This document shows, piece after piece, positions 30,954 through 43,009 of a DNA stretch of 64,000 nucleotides. The stretch is taken from assembly GCA_038030265.1 (NCBI GenBank), contig CM075941.1:9858001-9922000 (forward strand), read 5' to 3'. Below the pieces are notes generated by a model that searched no databases, was not told the origin of the DNA, and was given only the letters and a program-made list of their open reading frames with translations. The stretch is from Corythucha ciliata. Lineage: Eukaryota > Arthropoda > Insecta > Hemiptera > Tingidae. Made by a program: the position numbers and the translations under genes. Numbering within the stretch: position 1 is the stretch's first letter; every line of letters starts with the position of its first letter.

Positions 30954-30979
30954 TTACCATTATTATTATTATTATTATT
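30954..30979. repeat. (TTA)n microsatellite, possible LINE tail on the minus strand
   Basis: About eight TTA units. Read on the minus strand it is a (TAA)n run preceded by TGTAATGGAACATGCTAGC. That is mildly similar to the sequence encoding the knuckle at the end of the I-like LINE at 19140. A very short 5'-truncated LINE tail is possible. Confidence 0.4.
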
Positions 30980-32688
30980 CGTCCAGGTACAATGAGCTAG
31001 CATGTTCCATTACAATGTTTCCCATCTTTCCTTCCGCTCGCTGTACATTTTTTCTCGTATTGTCATTGAAATGGTGTGACCGGAGGCTCTATGAAGAAAA
31101 TAAATGAATGAAGTAGTAGCTATAGAACTTGAAAGAAGAGAAATGAAACAGTCATCTAAACACCCGGTACAGAACAGTTCAATAGAATAGCTTAAGACAT
31201 TCTATTCTTAATAGCGAAGCGGTTCCCAGGAAATGTGATTTTAACCTTTCCCTTTTTTACTGCTCTCTCTGTCTAAGCAGATAAGAGTGACGACGGAGTG
31301 GTGGAGTGGCTTAGTCATTTCAACCACGTCAACAAGCAGTTTAGCGCGTCAGTCAACGTGAAAATATTATAGTGTTACTTATTAAAATGCCCTATAAGTT
31401 AAATTGACCATTAATAAAAGCAGAAAAAAATAATCAAAAAAAAAAGTTGAGCGTCACGATGAATTTATTGATGGAGTCTCAGTTTCTTCACAACTGCAAC
31501 TTTATTCTCTTTCAAAGTCACGAATTCGCCTCAAGGCGATGATTTCCAATCACAATTTTTTCTCGCAGAACGACTAAGGGTTGAAAAATAAGAACTTTGG
31601 TGAACTCATTATGGAAAAAGTCAACCAATATCCTTGAATACGTGATTTTTTTGAGCTGTATCATTTTTTTTATGAATAAAGGAAGGGGATTGGGATTTCC
31701 CTCTTCGTCTCAGCTGACTATTAGGTCCAGAAGTCATTAAAACAACTCGAAGGGGATCTTGAGATTCCCTCAACCCATCCTTCCCTTTTCCTCTTAACGT
31801 ATAACGAGCTTCCTTTTCGGGATGACGAGAAACACTTATAATTAATAGTTAGTAAAGTATGGTGTGCCCCTTTTGTATGAAAAGCTCTTTGGATTCGTCA
31901 TTTTGACCCTTCCTCCTCCAATCTGAGCCCTATACCATTGGTTCGCATTATTTCATTTCCTCGTTAAATCCAAGTGGATTCTGCCACCTTTCCAACCGTC
32001 TGGGTTATACGTATAATAAAGTCCTTCAAAGCTCTTTCCCCCCAAAATGTAAAATTCTATTCCACTTGCGATCCTCCACCATTCTCACAAGATTTTACAA
32101 TAGCGAATACGTTTTCTTTCTCCATTTTAATGTAACGCCCCAAACACGCACTGGGCGGTGAAGCTATTATTAAGGAGAAGAATAAGAAACTGTATCTACC
32201 GCTACTGGAGACCCTTGGAATTTCCTTTTATCCTCTCGTCAACGTTTATAACTTTTTTCTCACCAGTTTGAAAAGAGAAGAAGGAACCCATTATATAAGA
32301 GCGCCCCGGAGATTGTGTTAAAAGAGAGTTTTGGTGGAGAGCTCTCGGATATCTCTGTTTTTGATCTGTTTGCCTGAGTGATTTGATACAACAATTGAAA
32401 AGGGGAGACATTTCTTAAAAAATAAAAGCCTTAGAAGCGACAATCAACACGACTGCCTTCAGAGCGTGAAGTACAACACCGATATTTAAATTCACCAGGG
32501 GCTCAAATTATATACGAAGAGGTGTAAAATGAAATAACACTTGGTGTTTTCCACGTAACCGCCATTTTAATTGTGATAGGATGACGCCGTGTTGAAATTA
32601 TAACGCTTGCGAGGGTCAAACCATGAGCTAGCGTTTAAAATAACGCGAGCAGTAGCTAGGGACGCTCTATCACAAATAATGTTATGGG

Positions 32689-32817
32689 CAGGAGTGGGCA
32701 TGATACTTGATTTAAATACTTTTGGAAAAGTATTTGTATTTCTGTATTTGAAATACATTTTCAAAAGTATTTTGTATTTAACACTCAATGAAAATACAAA
32801 TACAAATACTTTTAATT
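32689..32817. mobile_element. End fragment of the CAGGGGTGGGCAA hAT-type family
   Basis: CAGGAGTGGGCATGATACTT and the next 110 bp match the reverse complement of the right arm of the element at 25227-28324 (down to TACAAATACTTTTAATTT), with one internal deletion. The match stops at 32817 where copia-C coding sequence begins. It is thus one terminus of a second, inverted copy. Confidence 0.75.
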
Positions 32818-35202
32818 TGGAAAACATTCATGAGCGACGGGGGTACGGAATTCGTCAATCGTACCGTAAAAAGCATTTTGAGCGAATCCGGAATCACAAT
32901 GAGAACAGTGATGCCGTACACTTCAGAACAAGTTGGTGCGATCGAAAGAGAGATGAGAACTCTCGTCGAAAGCGCCCGTACTATGATACACGCAAAGAAT
33001 TTGCCGAAGCGATTATGGGCAGAAGCCATGAACACAGCTTGCCACATAATCAACCGAACTGGACCGACGTCAGTTCCTGGCAAAGCGCACATACAGTTGT
33101 GGTCAGAAAAATGTCAATTACCCATACAACATTTCAGGGCATTCAGCACAACCTGCTACGTCCACGTACCCAAGCCAAAAAGGGCCAAGTGGTCAGCGAA
33201 AGCTCAGAAAGGCATTCTAGTTGGGTACTGCGGAGAACGAGATGGTTTTCGGGTTTACGTCGATGGACACGTTATCTCGTCAGCGGACGTGATTTTTGAA
33301 CCTGAGAATGAAACGACTGTTTTTTTAACAGAAAATGACGCTACACAAAAATGCTATTCGAAACCTTCGGAAAACTCGGAATACGCTCAGATACCTCTAG
33401 CATTCAACAGGGACGACACCCTCAACGATTCAGAGGGGGAAATCGTTATTGGGACAGCGCCAGAGGAAACAGTGGAAAATGAGCCCACCGATGCGACCGA
33501 AATGGAATCAGCTCACTCAGAAAACGCTTCGTGTAGCCTCGATGTTGAGCATAACTCAACTTTTGCATCCGGTGGAATGGAATCTGAAAGCCCAAGCGAG
33601 AACAGAGTTGTGACTCGTTCTGGAAGGCAAGTAAAGCCACCAGACCACCTAAAAGAATTTGTCTGTGTCGCTGAAGAATCGATGAGTGTCCAAGAAGCTC
33701 TGTCATCAGCCCCCTGACGTGAAGCTATGGATGAAGAAATGGAATCCCTAGTGAAAAACGAAGTCTTCGAGCTTGTAAAGCCGCCTGCGGGAGCCAAAAT
33801 AATCGGAAGCCGATGGGTCCTGCGTGAAAAATCAAACTCAGATGGGACAGTCCAGCGCCTTAAAGCTCGTCTCGTAGCAAGAGGATTTTCTCAGCAGAAG
33901 GGAATCGACTATGATGAACAGTTCAGTCCTGTGGCGAGACTTGAAACTGTGAGGACAGTCATCAGTGTTGCTGCTAATGAAGACTTGCACATGCGCCAAT
34001 TTGATGTGAAGACAGCACTTTTATATGGCTTTCTCAAGGAAAAGGTGTTCGTGAGTCAGCCGGAAGGATACGACGATGGCTCTGGGAGGGTGTGGAAGCT
34101 TAAAAGAAGCCTATATGGTCTTAAACAAAGTCCAAGGTGTTGGAACCACCGATTTCTGCAGTTATTGGAAAAACAGCAATTGGTCCAGTCGGAATCGGAT
34201 CCTTGTCTGTTTTCCAATCATCTTAAAAATGGAAATAAGATCGTCATTGTCTGTTATGTTGATGATGGCCTCAAAGCCGGCACGGACAGGACCGACGTAG
34301 AACGATTTATTGAGTGTTTAAAAGCTGAATTTGAAATCAAAGTTTCGACACCTGATTGCTATCTCGGAATAGCCATCAAACAAAGTGATGACGGAAAAAT
34401 CACTCTTGATCAAAAGGCCTACACAGAAAAATTGCTGGATAAGTTCGGTATGACCGACTGTAAACCTATGAGGACACCAGCAGAAACAGGCGGGCAAACG
34501 GTTAAAAGAGAAGGAAAACCCTTAGACCGGACGACACCCTACCGAGAAGCTGTTGGCAGCCTCATTTTTCTCGTTTCCGGGACAAGACCCGACTTGGCTT
34601 ATGCAGTGAGCACCGTAGCGCAAGACGTTGAGAGCCCAACTGATATTTCTTGGGGGAAAGTAAAACGAATCTTCAGATATTTAAAAGGCACGTTGGACTT
34701 CTGTCTCACATACGAACGTGGGAGGCCAAAACAGCTGATTGCGTACAGTGATGCTGACTACGCAGCTGACAAATCGAGAAGATCGCGCAGTGGCATGCTT
34801 TGCATATACGCCGGCTCATTACTGACATGGACTAGTAAAAAACAAAAGAGCATCTCAGTCTCAACGATGGAAGCTGAGTATATATCAGCTAGTGAAGCAG
34901 CCAAGCAAATCATTTGGTTATCACGTCTACTCAGGGAAATAACGACTGATATTCAACAGCCGCGCTTAAATGTGGACAATCTGAGTGCTGTTCGTTTAAT
35001 CAAGAATCCCGAGTTCCACTTTAAAAGCAAGCATATTGATGTGAGGTATCATTTTGTTCGAGAGAAAGTGGCTAATGGGGACTTCTTGGTGAATCACATC
35101 GCTAGTGAAAAACAACTCGCTGACATTCTGACGAAAGGACTACCCGGTCCTAGATTCTGGGAACTTCTGGACAACATGAATGTGTGTTGTTTCAAAACAT
35201 GA
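32818..35202 (+). pseudogene. copia-C Pol, 3' half, one stop codon
   Basis: It begins inside the integrase core (KTFMSDGGTEFVNR, then QVGAIEREMRT with the catalytic E). It continues through the integrase tail (VPKPKRAKWSAKAQKGILVG) and a variable linker. The only break is TGA at 33715-33717, in frame between DALSSAP-type and REAMDEEMESL sequence. RT follows with FDVKTALLYGFLKEKVFV and an intact YVDD at 34255-34266. RNase H (AYSDADYAADKSRRSRSG, STMEAEYISAS) and the tail KQLADILTKGLPGPRFWE end the protein at 35202. The 5' half (LTR, gag, protease, integrase start) is missing, replaced at 32817 by a hAT-type terminus. The frame is otherwise open for almost 800 codons, so the truncation is not very old. 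Confidence 0.88.
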
Positions 35203-35212
35203 ACTGAGGGAG

Positions 35213-35312
35213 TGTTGGAGAGTTACTTGTTTTGAAGAAAGTTAGCGGGAGCCATATGAGCTTCACGATGAGAATTGTTGTTTGGTTGTTACCAAGTTTT
35301 AAAAAAAAAATA
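35213..35312 (+). repeat. Start of the copia-C 3' LTR
   Basis: A purine tract GAACTGAGGGAG precedes TGTTGGAGAGTTACTTG, the same arrangement as in copia-B (GAGAGGGGG then TGTTGGAA). The LTR is interrupted near 35313 by a MITE. Its end beyond 35468 was not recognised because the 5' LTR is absent. Confidence 0.6.
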
Positions 35313-35468
35313 TAAAGGCCCATTTTCACCAACAAAATTGATCTCGTTTAAAGTTGATCGTGATTAGTTGCCATTAGCGACCCATATGAATTCTGATATA
35401 AGTTTTTACATTGTAATCGCGATTAGTTGTTGATCTTGGTTTAAGAAGTTGGTGAAATCGGGCCTTAA
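35313..35468. mobile_element. About 150-bp MITE of the TTAA group
   Basis: AAGGCCCATTTTCACCAAC is mirrored by GTTGGTGAAATCGGGCCTT. TTAA is present at the right edge (35465-35468), while the left edge reads ATAA. Internal segments pair as well (GATCTCGTTTAAAGTTGATCG with GATCTTGGTTTAAG). It has no ORF. Confidence 0.65.
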
Positions 35469-35539
35469 TTTTTCGCGCGTTTCTCTAGTTTTCCCTGCAG
35501 CTTTAATTGTAATGTACAGGTTGCAAATGCTACCATGCT

Positions 35540-36640
35540 AAAATTTTTAAAAAGCGAAAATTCGCCGCTAAAATTGAGAGGTATCACTAATTCTCGAATT
35601 AAGTGTCGTGAAATTCATAATTTAAAAATGATGATTTTTTGACAGAAATGGATGGATAGATGTAAATTTTTTGGTTTGAAAAAGGTTTGAACAAACTACA
35701 TTTATAATTTGAATTCGCCCCTTCTGAAGGCATTTTTGTGACTAAAATTCATAAAAAACGGCAGATTCATGCATGGCTATGGTATAATGTTAAAAAATAT
35801 GCTAATTCACGGCTAGAACTGCTGTGAAGCAATAATATATACCTATAAAAGTAAAATGAGAAAAACGGCTAATTTGCGGGTAAAATTTAGAAAATAAAAT
35901 AATCAGCCTGGTCAAAATTAAGAGAAAGGTTGATTTTAAGCCTAAAAATTGAAAAAATTGATAATTCGCGGCTAAAAATGGAAAACTCGCCAATTTACAG
36001 CTAAAATTGCGCCAAACGCCAATTTGTGACTGAAATTGAGAAAATTCGCTAATTCACAGGTTTGAAACGCTACGACGCGTCGCCACTACAACTTTTCAAA
36101 AAACGCTAATTCACGGTTGAAGTGAAGAAAAATTCTAATTTGGCCAAAAACAGAATATACGACAATTCGCAGATTCTGAAGGCAACTTTTCAGGCTGAAA
36201 TTGAAAAAAAGCGCCAATTTATGGCAATAGGTGAAGAAACCATTAATTCGCGAGTAAACGGAGAAAATCGCTCATGCATTGCGTATGGTGAACCACAAAA
36301 ATCCTAATTTGTGAAAAGTCCCCCTATTTTGCGGCTAATATTGAGGAAAACACTTAAGAAAAACGTTAATTTCCAGCTAAAACTGAGAATAATGCTAACC
36401 CCCTGGTAAAAAAAAATTAAAAATCGATAATATGCTGCTAAAATTGAGGAAAAAGCCAAAACTCGTGGATAATTAAGAAACATCGCTCACGGGGGATTAA
36501 AACGATGCTTTGCTGCTAAAATTGAGAAAATGCGGCTGAAATTGAGAAGAACGATACACTCGGCCAAAATTGAAAAAAGCGCTTATTTTCGGGTAGAGTC
36601 CAAAAATCGCCCTTAACTGAGAGATTGAGGCTGTGAAGAC
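35540..36640 (-). repeat. Minisatellite array, inverted relative to the 25.6-kb array (block 1)
   Basis: Units read CGCTAATTCGCGGCTAAAATTGAG and variants, the reverse complement of the TTTTAGCCGCNAATTAGCG core. Spacing is about 40-60 bp. No gene is contained. Confidence 0.75.
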
Positions 36641-37599
36641 GCCACGCAAGATGTCCAGAATGTCCAGATTCAAGAGTGTGCTGTCTGGGTGGAATGATGA
36701 CTAAAATGTTAAATTATCCCCCTCCCTTCGCACTAACAAGATTTCAATCTGATCCCCCCCCCCTCCAGGACAAATTCCTACCTACGGCACTGTCTACAGC
36801 AGCGGCTGTATGGTACAATGGTGGTAATTAGGAGTTGCAAAGAGTTTGGTTGGGCCAGAAACACGGGAAGAAAAACAGCCAGAAAACATGAGAATTCACG
36901 TCGTATAATGAAAAAGTTTGAATTTTTCGTGGATGTGTTTGATATTCATTGACATAATTATGTCATATAGTGATCCGGTCTTGAAAACGACCTTCAAATT
37001 CAGCATACCTTACAAAACGGAAACTTGACAAAAGTAGAAAACAAGTAAAAGCACGTTAAAAAGTGCTGAAATGTGAGGTTATTTGTGTATCGTAGAATAT
37101 TTTTTGATACGTTAGTTTAGCGTAGGGGGTGGAAATTTGATTTTTGGATTCAGATTGCCTAAAAAACGTGGGAAACTAATGTGAACTATTCTTTCATTGC
37201 AGGTCACGTATAGAAAAAATAACAGAAATCGGGGTTTTCGCAGGTTTTCTATTTTTAGACTGTAGTGTCTCTTTAAGGGGGTCGGGGGACTGAACTTCAG
37301 ATTCAGGACATCTCAAAACATGAGGAATGTGAGGGAACCTTTTTAAAAAAAGTTATTACTCGCGATGGTGTGGAGAAAAACCCAAAAATAACACAGAATT
37401 TTAAGAGACAACCCTAAAAATATAACATTAATCAAGTTGTATGGCTTAAAAACTAATAATATTAATAACTCTTTTTCAGTTTCAGTACTTTTTCCTAACT
37501 TTTTGCTGCGTACTCGCCCCAAGAACATCATGTTACCTTCTCTCCTTTATATACGCCACGCAGCACCTTGCACCTTCTCATCTTTGTACGCTTAAGGAC
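36641..37599. other. Unique-looking spacer between minisatellite blocks
   Basis: About 960 bp with C-rich (36754-36768) and A/T-rich stretches and no coding potential that I could support. It divides the inverted minisatellite array in two. Confidence 0.4.
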
Positions 37600-38390
37600 T
37601 TATAAACTATGGATCAGCGTATTTTCTCTATTTTAGCCACTTATAAGTTATAAAGCTACGCACAGAAGGCAAGATTTCTTTCAACGTGAGCCTTCAATTG
37701 CTAACTAGCAGCTAAAATTAATAAAATCATCATGCATCAATTCAGAAAAATCGCTAATTCGCGGTTAAAATAGAAAAAATAGCTAATTCATTGATAAAAG
37801 TGAAAAGATGCACAGAATAAGTGAGGAATAGCTAATTCGTGGAGAAAACGTCAATAAGGTGCCATAATGTGAAAAAAATCGCGAAATTGTAAAAACTCTA
37901 ATTCGTGACTGAAATGTAGAAAAATCTATAATTGGTGGCTAAAATGAGGAAAAACTCTAATTTACGGCTAAAATAAAGACAAATAGTAGATAATTGGGGG
38001 GGGGGGTGTAATTTGATGGAATTTTCCATTCAATGTAGTACACTCGTGTGGTGTAAGTTTTTCCATTCGTCTTCTCTGAATTGAAGCACATTGTGCATAG
38101 AGAGGATGCTGCACTATACTTTTGTATTGTTTTGAATGAAAATCGTTATAGGGAAATTGGCTAATTGGGAGAATGACAAGCCGCTGTTTCCGGAGGTAAC
38201 TTCGTGGCCAATTATAAAAAAGCGCTAATCGGCGGTAAAAATGTAGAAGAATCGCGAATTCGCGGCTAAAATGGAGACGAATAGCTAATTCACCGATGCC
38301 ATTCAAAAGAAGCGCTGAAGTGTAGAAAAACGCTAATTCGTGGTTAATATGGGGAAAACGCCCTATTGTGGCTTATTCTGAACGCTGAAT
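37600..38390 (-). repeat. Minisatellite array (block 2), mostly inverted
   Basis: The same core as block 1 (AATTCGCGGCTAAAATGGAG and similar). One unit near 37615-37640 (GCGTATTTTCTCTATTTTAG) is in the opposite direction, pointing to local rearrangement. A G-run lies at 37997-38006. Confidence 0.65.
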
Positions 38391-38394
38391 TTAT

Positions 38395-39311
38395 GTAGGA
38401 AGAGGTGGTGAAAGATTCACCCGCGGGCGCCAAATGTCGCCGAGACAGAATTGGTCGAAGCCTATTCAAGCTTTGAAAGATCGTTTCTGGAGAAAACACT
38501 TCAACGCTTGTCGATACTCCTCACAGCCATTTTTAAGACGTTTCACGTCAATATTTGTTAATCGAAGTTTATTCTCGGGAACTTTTGTCCTTGGTCGTGC
38601 AGAAAAGTCTCGATCCGGCAAGCATTAGTTTATGGTCTCTCTTCGATCGGCTTGAAACTCAATTAAAAGCTCTTGAGTCGCTCGGAGTGTCAACCGATAC
38701 TACTGTGCTGCTATTCTTTTCCCGATGGTCGAGTCGTGTCTATAACTTCTTCGAACTTGGAAGGGTCAAGCGATCGTTTCTGACGGAAATGATTTTTATG
38801 AAGCTTCTTCAGCCACAAAAGTTGATCGTCTCTTAAAATGTATGAGGTCTGGAAGGAGAAAGTTCAGCCATTATCTTTGGGTACGGGCTGCGTTCCTACT
38901 ACTTCTAAACTCGTGTCGAACATACTCGCCAGTTGTTTGTACTGTAAACAGGCACATAACAGTTAAGTGTGCAGTGATCAACGGTTTTCCTTGGGTGAGA
39001 AGCGACAGATCCTTCTAAAAAATGACCGATGTTTTCAATTTATGAGCCGAGGACACACACAAAAGTATAATTGTCGCGTCAAAATTGTGTGTTTCAAGCG
39101 TCAAAAGGCTTGCTCTGGTATTATCGAGGCGAGAGTAACGAATACTTGTCAATGTCGTCGTCTCTGGACAGGTTCTTTCGAGCTTCACTTCTTCACCGGT
39201 TGTTTTGCTCCAAACACGGCAGAAAAGAGTCACCGTCGTGTTCGAGCGTTGCTTGATTCGGGAGCCCAACGGAGCTTACGCCATTTCTTTGATTCGTCGT
39301 GGTTAATTTGA
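38395..39311 (+). pseudogene. BEL/Pao element 2: gag and protease remnants
   Basis: Broken plus-strand frames match a BEL/Pao gag. A segment SLDPASISLWSLFDRLETQL and ALESLGVSTDTTVLLF lies near 38590-38720. Next comes a zinc-knuckle region CLYCKQAHNS...CSDQRFSLGEKRQILL and CFQFMSRGHTQKYNC (38918-39085). The protease signature RALLDSGAQRS is at about 39240-39275. At least three frame changes and stops are needed to follow it. RT appears 2 kb downstream (41225-41520), in the same orientation and probably from the same element. Confidence 0.7.
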
Positions 39312-41224
39312 ATGAAAACAAAGATATTTCGTCGCGATGATTACGAAGAATTTTGTGCGCCCATTTGTACTTCCTGTGAAGTTGTGTCTCGATTTGTCAG
39401 GCAGATCCAAAATAAAATTTGTCATGTTGGAGTGCAAGGTTTGTAGGTTTGAGGGAAAACTTCTGGTTGAAATGATGTGGCAGAAAATCAGAGAAATCTG
39501 CTGTTAATAACTGTCTTCCTTGTCGGAGATTGCCATCCAAAAAGGTTGGAAGCACCACGCGTATAGAACTTACGTATGGACAACAGAAACCTGAAATAAA
39601 CATCTTCGCCTTCCTCTATTTTCCTGTGTGGTTGAATATTAATTTTGTTCAAGTCCCCCACACAAAGATGGTTAACCAAATTCAACGACTCTTGAGTTTG
39701 TCTCATCATGTTCATCGCATTTTCATATTTTTTTTCGCCGATCCTGCAAAAAAGAATGAGCTAAAGTTGCTTCAGGAACTTCTTCTCACAAATTTTTCCT
39801 CTCAACCCCACACGCGCAGCCCTCATCCCCTCAATCTCACCCTTTTAACAATACCCGCAATCTGAATCGGAAGGACTTATTTCTCCTTCATCCCCACCCT
39901 CGTCTAAGTCCACCACTTACTGAACAGGAAATGGAGGTGCCCTATGAGGAAGTCAATGTTGGAACATGCAAAAAGCTGTCCCCCACCATGGTTTAATGAT
40001 TTTTTTTTTTTTTTTTTCGATTTCACGCCTGTAGTGAGTAAGCACATGACATTCATGTAATAAGAGGAACAAAATATTTTATGAGTCACGTATACGCTAC
40101 AGTCCTCCTTTTACTTTTTAGTTCGATCACAATTACTTTCGAGACCGTCTACATCGTTTTTCTGAGTAACCTTCCATTTTATCTTAATGATGATCGGTTT
40201 AAATATGTAGGTTTCTACTTTTTCTATCATATTGCGTGCCAATTGGGTCGATAATCTTCTTGTTCACCCAGGAGAGCTGCACGAAGGGTTGAAAAAAAAA
40301 AAAAGAAAGTTGCTGCCATTGGAGGATATAACTCCCGCCCATCCTTATTATTAGACCTATAACCCTCAACGCCATTTTTTCCTTCTTTTGAGCTCACCCA
40401 GCAACCCATTTCCCCACCCTTTTTTTTCTACTAGCAAAGCTTATTCTTCGGTTCTTCGGGATATCTTTCTAATCATGAGGTTTGACCGAAGGTATAAATT
40501 AACGAATCCAAGCTCTTAGATTTGTCCCCCTCCCAAACAACGCAAAAATCATGCATTAATGTCTTGTGAGCGACGATAATTTTCTTTGGAGCGTAAGGAA
40601 TGATTTCGTCTCAAACCCGCTTCACACAATATAGTGTTCACCACAATAAAGATATTGAAGAAAAGGAAGATCTCTCCCACTTATTTTTATTTTATTTTTA
40701 TTTCCGTGACCGCGGTTTCGCCAGCAGCACTATTATCAAACGAGTTTGAGAATGGCGTTGCTGCCGAAACCGAAGCCACGGAAATAAAAATAAGATAAAT
40801 AAGTGAGAAAGATCTTCCTTTTCTTCACTATCTTCTTTGCGTTGGATACTCCCACGCACCTACGACCCTCGATTTTTAATTTGTTAATGTTCACCAAATA
40901 ACGGTCACCTTCTGTATGGTAACCGTGTGTGTTCTCGAACATTATTGAAGGATTCTTGCGTATGATTTTATACAGCGACAGGGCTGGATTTTCCAAACTC
41001 GAAAATCGATTTAGAAAGATTCTTACTAGCGTCAAAATGCATGAAGCTCGGATTTCTTTTGTCATCGGCTGGGAAAGACTACTGTACTCAGGAGGTGCAT
41101 CTTCCTCACCATCCAGTTAGCTTCCGCTAAAACTAGCAGCGGGTACTTGTTGAGTGGCCCCAAGAAAAGACAAAGATGTCACCGAAATTCTATTGAACTT
41201 TCGATTTCATAAATTCCCTCTAAT
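39312..41224. other. No supported gene; palindrome inside
   Basis: This stretch lies between the gag/protease and RT remnants of BEL element 2 and may contain unrecognisable parts of it. Homopolymer runs occur at 40001-40018 and 40289-40303. The only clear structure is the inverted repeat at 40657-40826. Confidence 0.4.
40657..40826. repeat. 170-bp imperfect palindrome
   Basis: GAAGAAAAGGAAGATCT at the left pairs with AGATCTTCCTTTTCTTC at the right. The arms continue through ATTTTTATTTCCGTG / CACGGAAATAAAAAT to a CGGTTTCGCCAGCAGC / GCTGCCGAAACCG core. The form suggests a small MITE or foldback. No target duplication was identified. Confidence 0.65.
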
Positions 41225-41520
41225 TAACGACATTGAAAAAATGTTACTCCAGAGTAATTGTCAATCCTTTTGACAGACGAACGCTTTTGAATCTAAATCA
41301 TCCAAATACGCCACTTCAAGAATTAGAACTAACTGGAGTGACCTCAGGACAGACCAGTTCACCGTATTTAGCGATGAAAGCAATTCAATGTCTCGTAGAG
41401 CAGGAAGAGGATAAGTATCCATTAGCGGCTGAGGCACTATGCTCAAACCTATTTGTTGACGATATTTTTATACAGGAGCGTCAACTGTCGCAGAAGTTGC
41501 AGTTGTAGTTCCAGCCTTTG
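41225..41520 (+). pseudogene. BEL/Pao element 2: reverse transcriptase fragment
   Basis: After the weak start NDIEKMLLQSNCQ the frame yields SPYLAMKAIQCLVEQEEDKY and PLAAEALCSNLFVDDIFIQ, the BEL/Pao RT palm region. The catalytic FVDD is at 41452-41463. Frame changes flank it and the remainder of pol is absent. It lies about 1.9 kb beyond the gag/protease remnant on the same strand. Confidence 0.72.
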
Positions 41521-41674
41521 AACAAGAAACATCGACCATCTTATCTACCCAGCTATTTCTCTCAATACTTTCTATATTGCGATTGAGAGTTTGAAATAAT
41601 TCTGTTCCTTGTTGTTGACTGGATGGACATACCCAATTATCCCATTCCTTATCGAAAGGTCTCCCCATACATTT

Positions 41675-41970
41675 CCGTGTTCTCACCGCGCCGACACACG
41701 GCCGAGTGTCGATGAAATGAAAACAACTGAATTAACATGTGATAGCCTACACATGTCCGTGCCCATTCCACCGAGTCGTTTCCGCATCGAGTCCGCGCCG
41801 TGTCCGTGAAACCGCCCACACATGTCCGTGTTCTCACCGCGACGAGTCCACACCGACACTCGGCCGTGTGTCGGTGAAATGAAAACAACTGAATTAACAT
41901 GTGATAGCCTACACATGTCCGAGCTCATTCTCCGAGCCGTATCCGCGCCGTGTCCGTACCGTGCCAGTCA
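41675..41970 (+). repeat. Two tandem units of about 150 bp
   Basis: A unit with CCGTGTTCTCACCGCG, the short palindrome ACACGGCCGAGTGT, then GAAATGAAAACAACTGAATT and AACATGTGATAGCCTACACA appears at about 41675-41815. It appears again at 41822-41965 with small differences. Partial inverted symmetry within each unit suggests a duplicated MITE. Confidence 0.65.
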
Positions 41971-42068
41971 CGCCTTTTCTTCATTTTACGCCCATTTTTG
42001 TTTCTTCTTTCTTTTCCCAGTACCAAGGTGCATTTTTATATAAAGTGTCAATTTATCTGTACCTTTAA

Positions 42069-43009
42069 AGGCCCAATTACACCAACCGAGTGCTCGGCCG
42101 AGGCAGTGCACTCGGCCGAGTAAATCCCCGTGTAATCAGTTCAGACAGTACTCGGCCCAGTGACAATCAGGTGATTTTGCGAGATAGGCCCAATTACACG
42201 TACCGAGTGCTCGGCCGAGACGGCATTCGGCCGAGTAAAGCACCGTGTAATCACTTCAGACAGTACTCGGCCCAGTGAGGAGCGAGTGATTTTGACCGAG
42301 TCAGGAAATAGAACCATGTTCTATTTATTCGGCCGAGTATGGACCCCCCAACAATCTTCCACTCCCCCCTTTCCAATTTCCAAATATGCAAATGTGATCA
42401 ACCGAGCTCACGGAATGTTGAGAGAGTTCGCCTCTCATTCACGCATTTTTCTTATCGCCATATTTTTATCAATTCTGGTGCCCTATTCTTGACTTGACCA
42501 ACCAAGAGCAAACCAAAGAACCAAGCAACCAAAAGAATTTGTCACTCCGCGAATATAAGCAGAGCGGTTTCAACAACTTCAGATCATCGGCCGGAACGCT
42601 CCCTTCTCCCCCTCGAGAACTTCAGCCCAGCGTAGTAAAGAAATATAAGAAATTCACAAAATATGTAATATTTAACAAAAAAATGAACTATATAACAATA
42701 ATAAAGAAAAAGGACCAAAATAAAAACATGGCTGTTGACCATTTGAACGCGAAATTATATTATATTAAAAATTATACGCAAAGAGGGGGGAAGCAAACTT
42801 TTCAAAAGGCACAAAAGTTAATATTTTCGTGGTATTGAGTTCAAACATTTTTTCCCGTTCAATTTTTCTGTTTCGCGGTGCCATGACAACGCATAACAAA
42901 ACTGTCTCGTTTCTACTTCATCACCTACTCGCCCAGTACACGGCCGGCACTCGGCCCAGTACGCGGCCGAGTCACTCGGCCGAGCTACTCGGTTGGTGTA
43001 ATTGGGCCT
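42069..43009. mobile_element. 941-bp TTAA element with 23-bp perfect TIRs
   Basis: AGGCCCAATTACACCAAC (extending to 23 bp) is mirrored exactly at 42987-43009. TTAA lies on both sides (42065-42068 and 43010-43013). Subterminal CTCGGCCGAGT palindromes are numerous at both ends. At the left, about 117 bp including the TIR is repeated in tandem (42069-42186, then 42187-42300). The AT-rich interior has a 114-codon frame (42494-42838) with no recognised domain. It is non-autonomous unless that frame has an unknown role. Confidence 0.8.

Larger units (their letters stand above)
28333..32688. other. Gene-poor stretch, no supported gene
   Basis: About 4.35 kb of AT-rich DNA with only short frames (for example 28816-29073, 85 codons) that carry no motif I recognise. 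Contained features are a G-run at 28991-29002, a MITE at 30247-30394, a TTA microsatellite at 30954-30979 and several A- or T-runs. Promoters or regulatory elements cannot be judged from sequence alone. Confidence 0.5.

Noticed and set aside
31305..31345. GAGTGGTGGAGTGGCTTAG looked like the start of a tRNA
   Set aside because: No cloverleaf could be drawn: the anticodon and T arms are missing.
41649..41928. 81-83-codon minus-strand frames over the tandem units at 41.7 kb
   Set aside because: They repeat with the unit and carry no domain; products of repetitive sequence.
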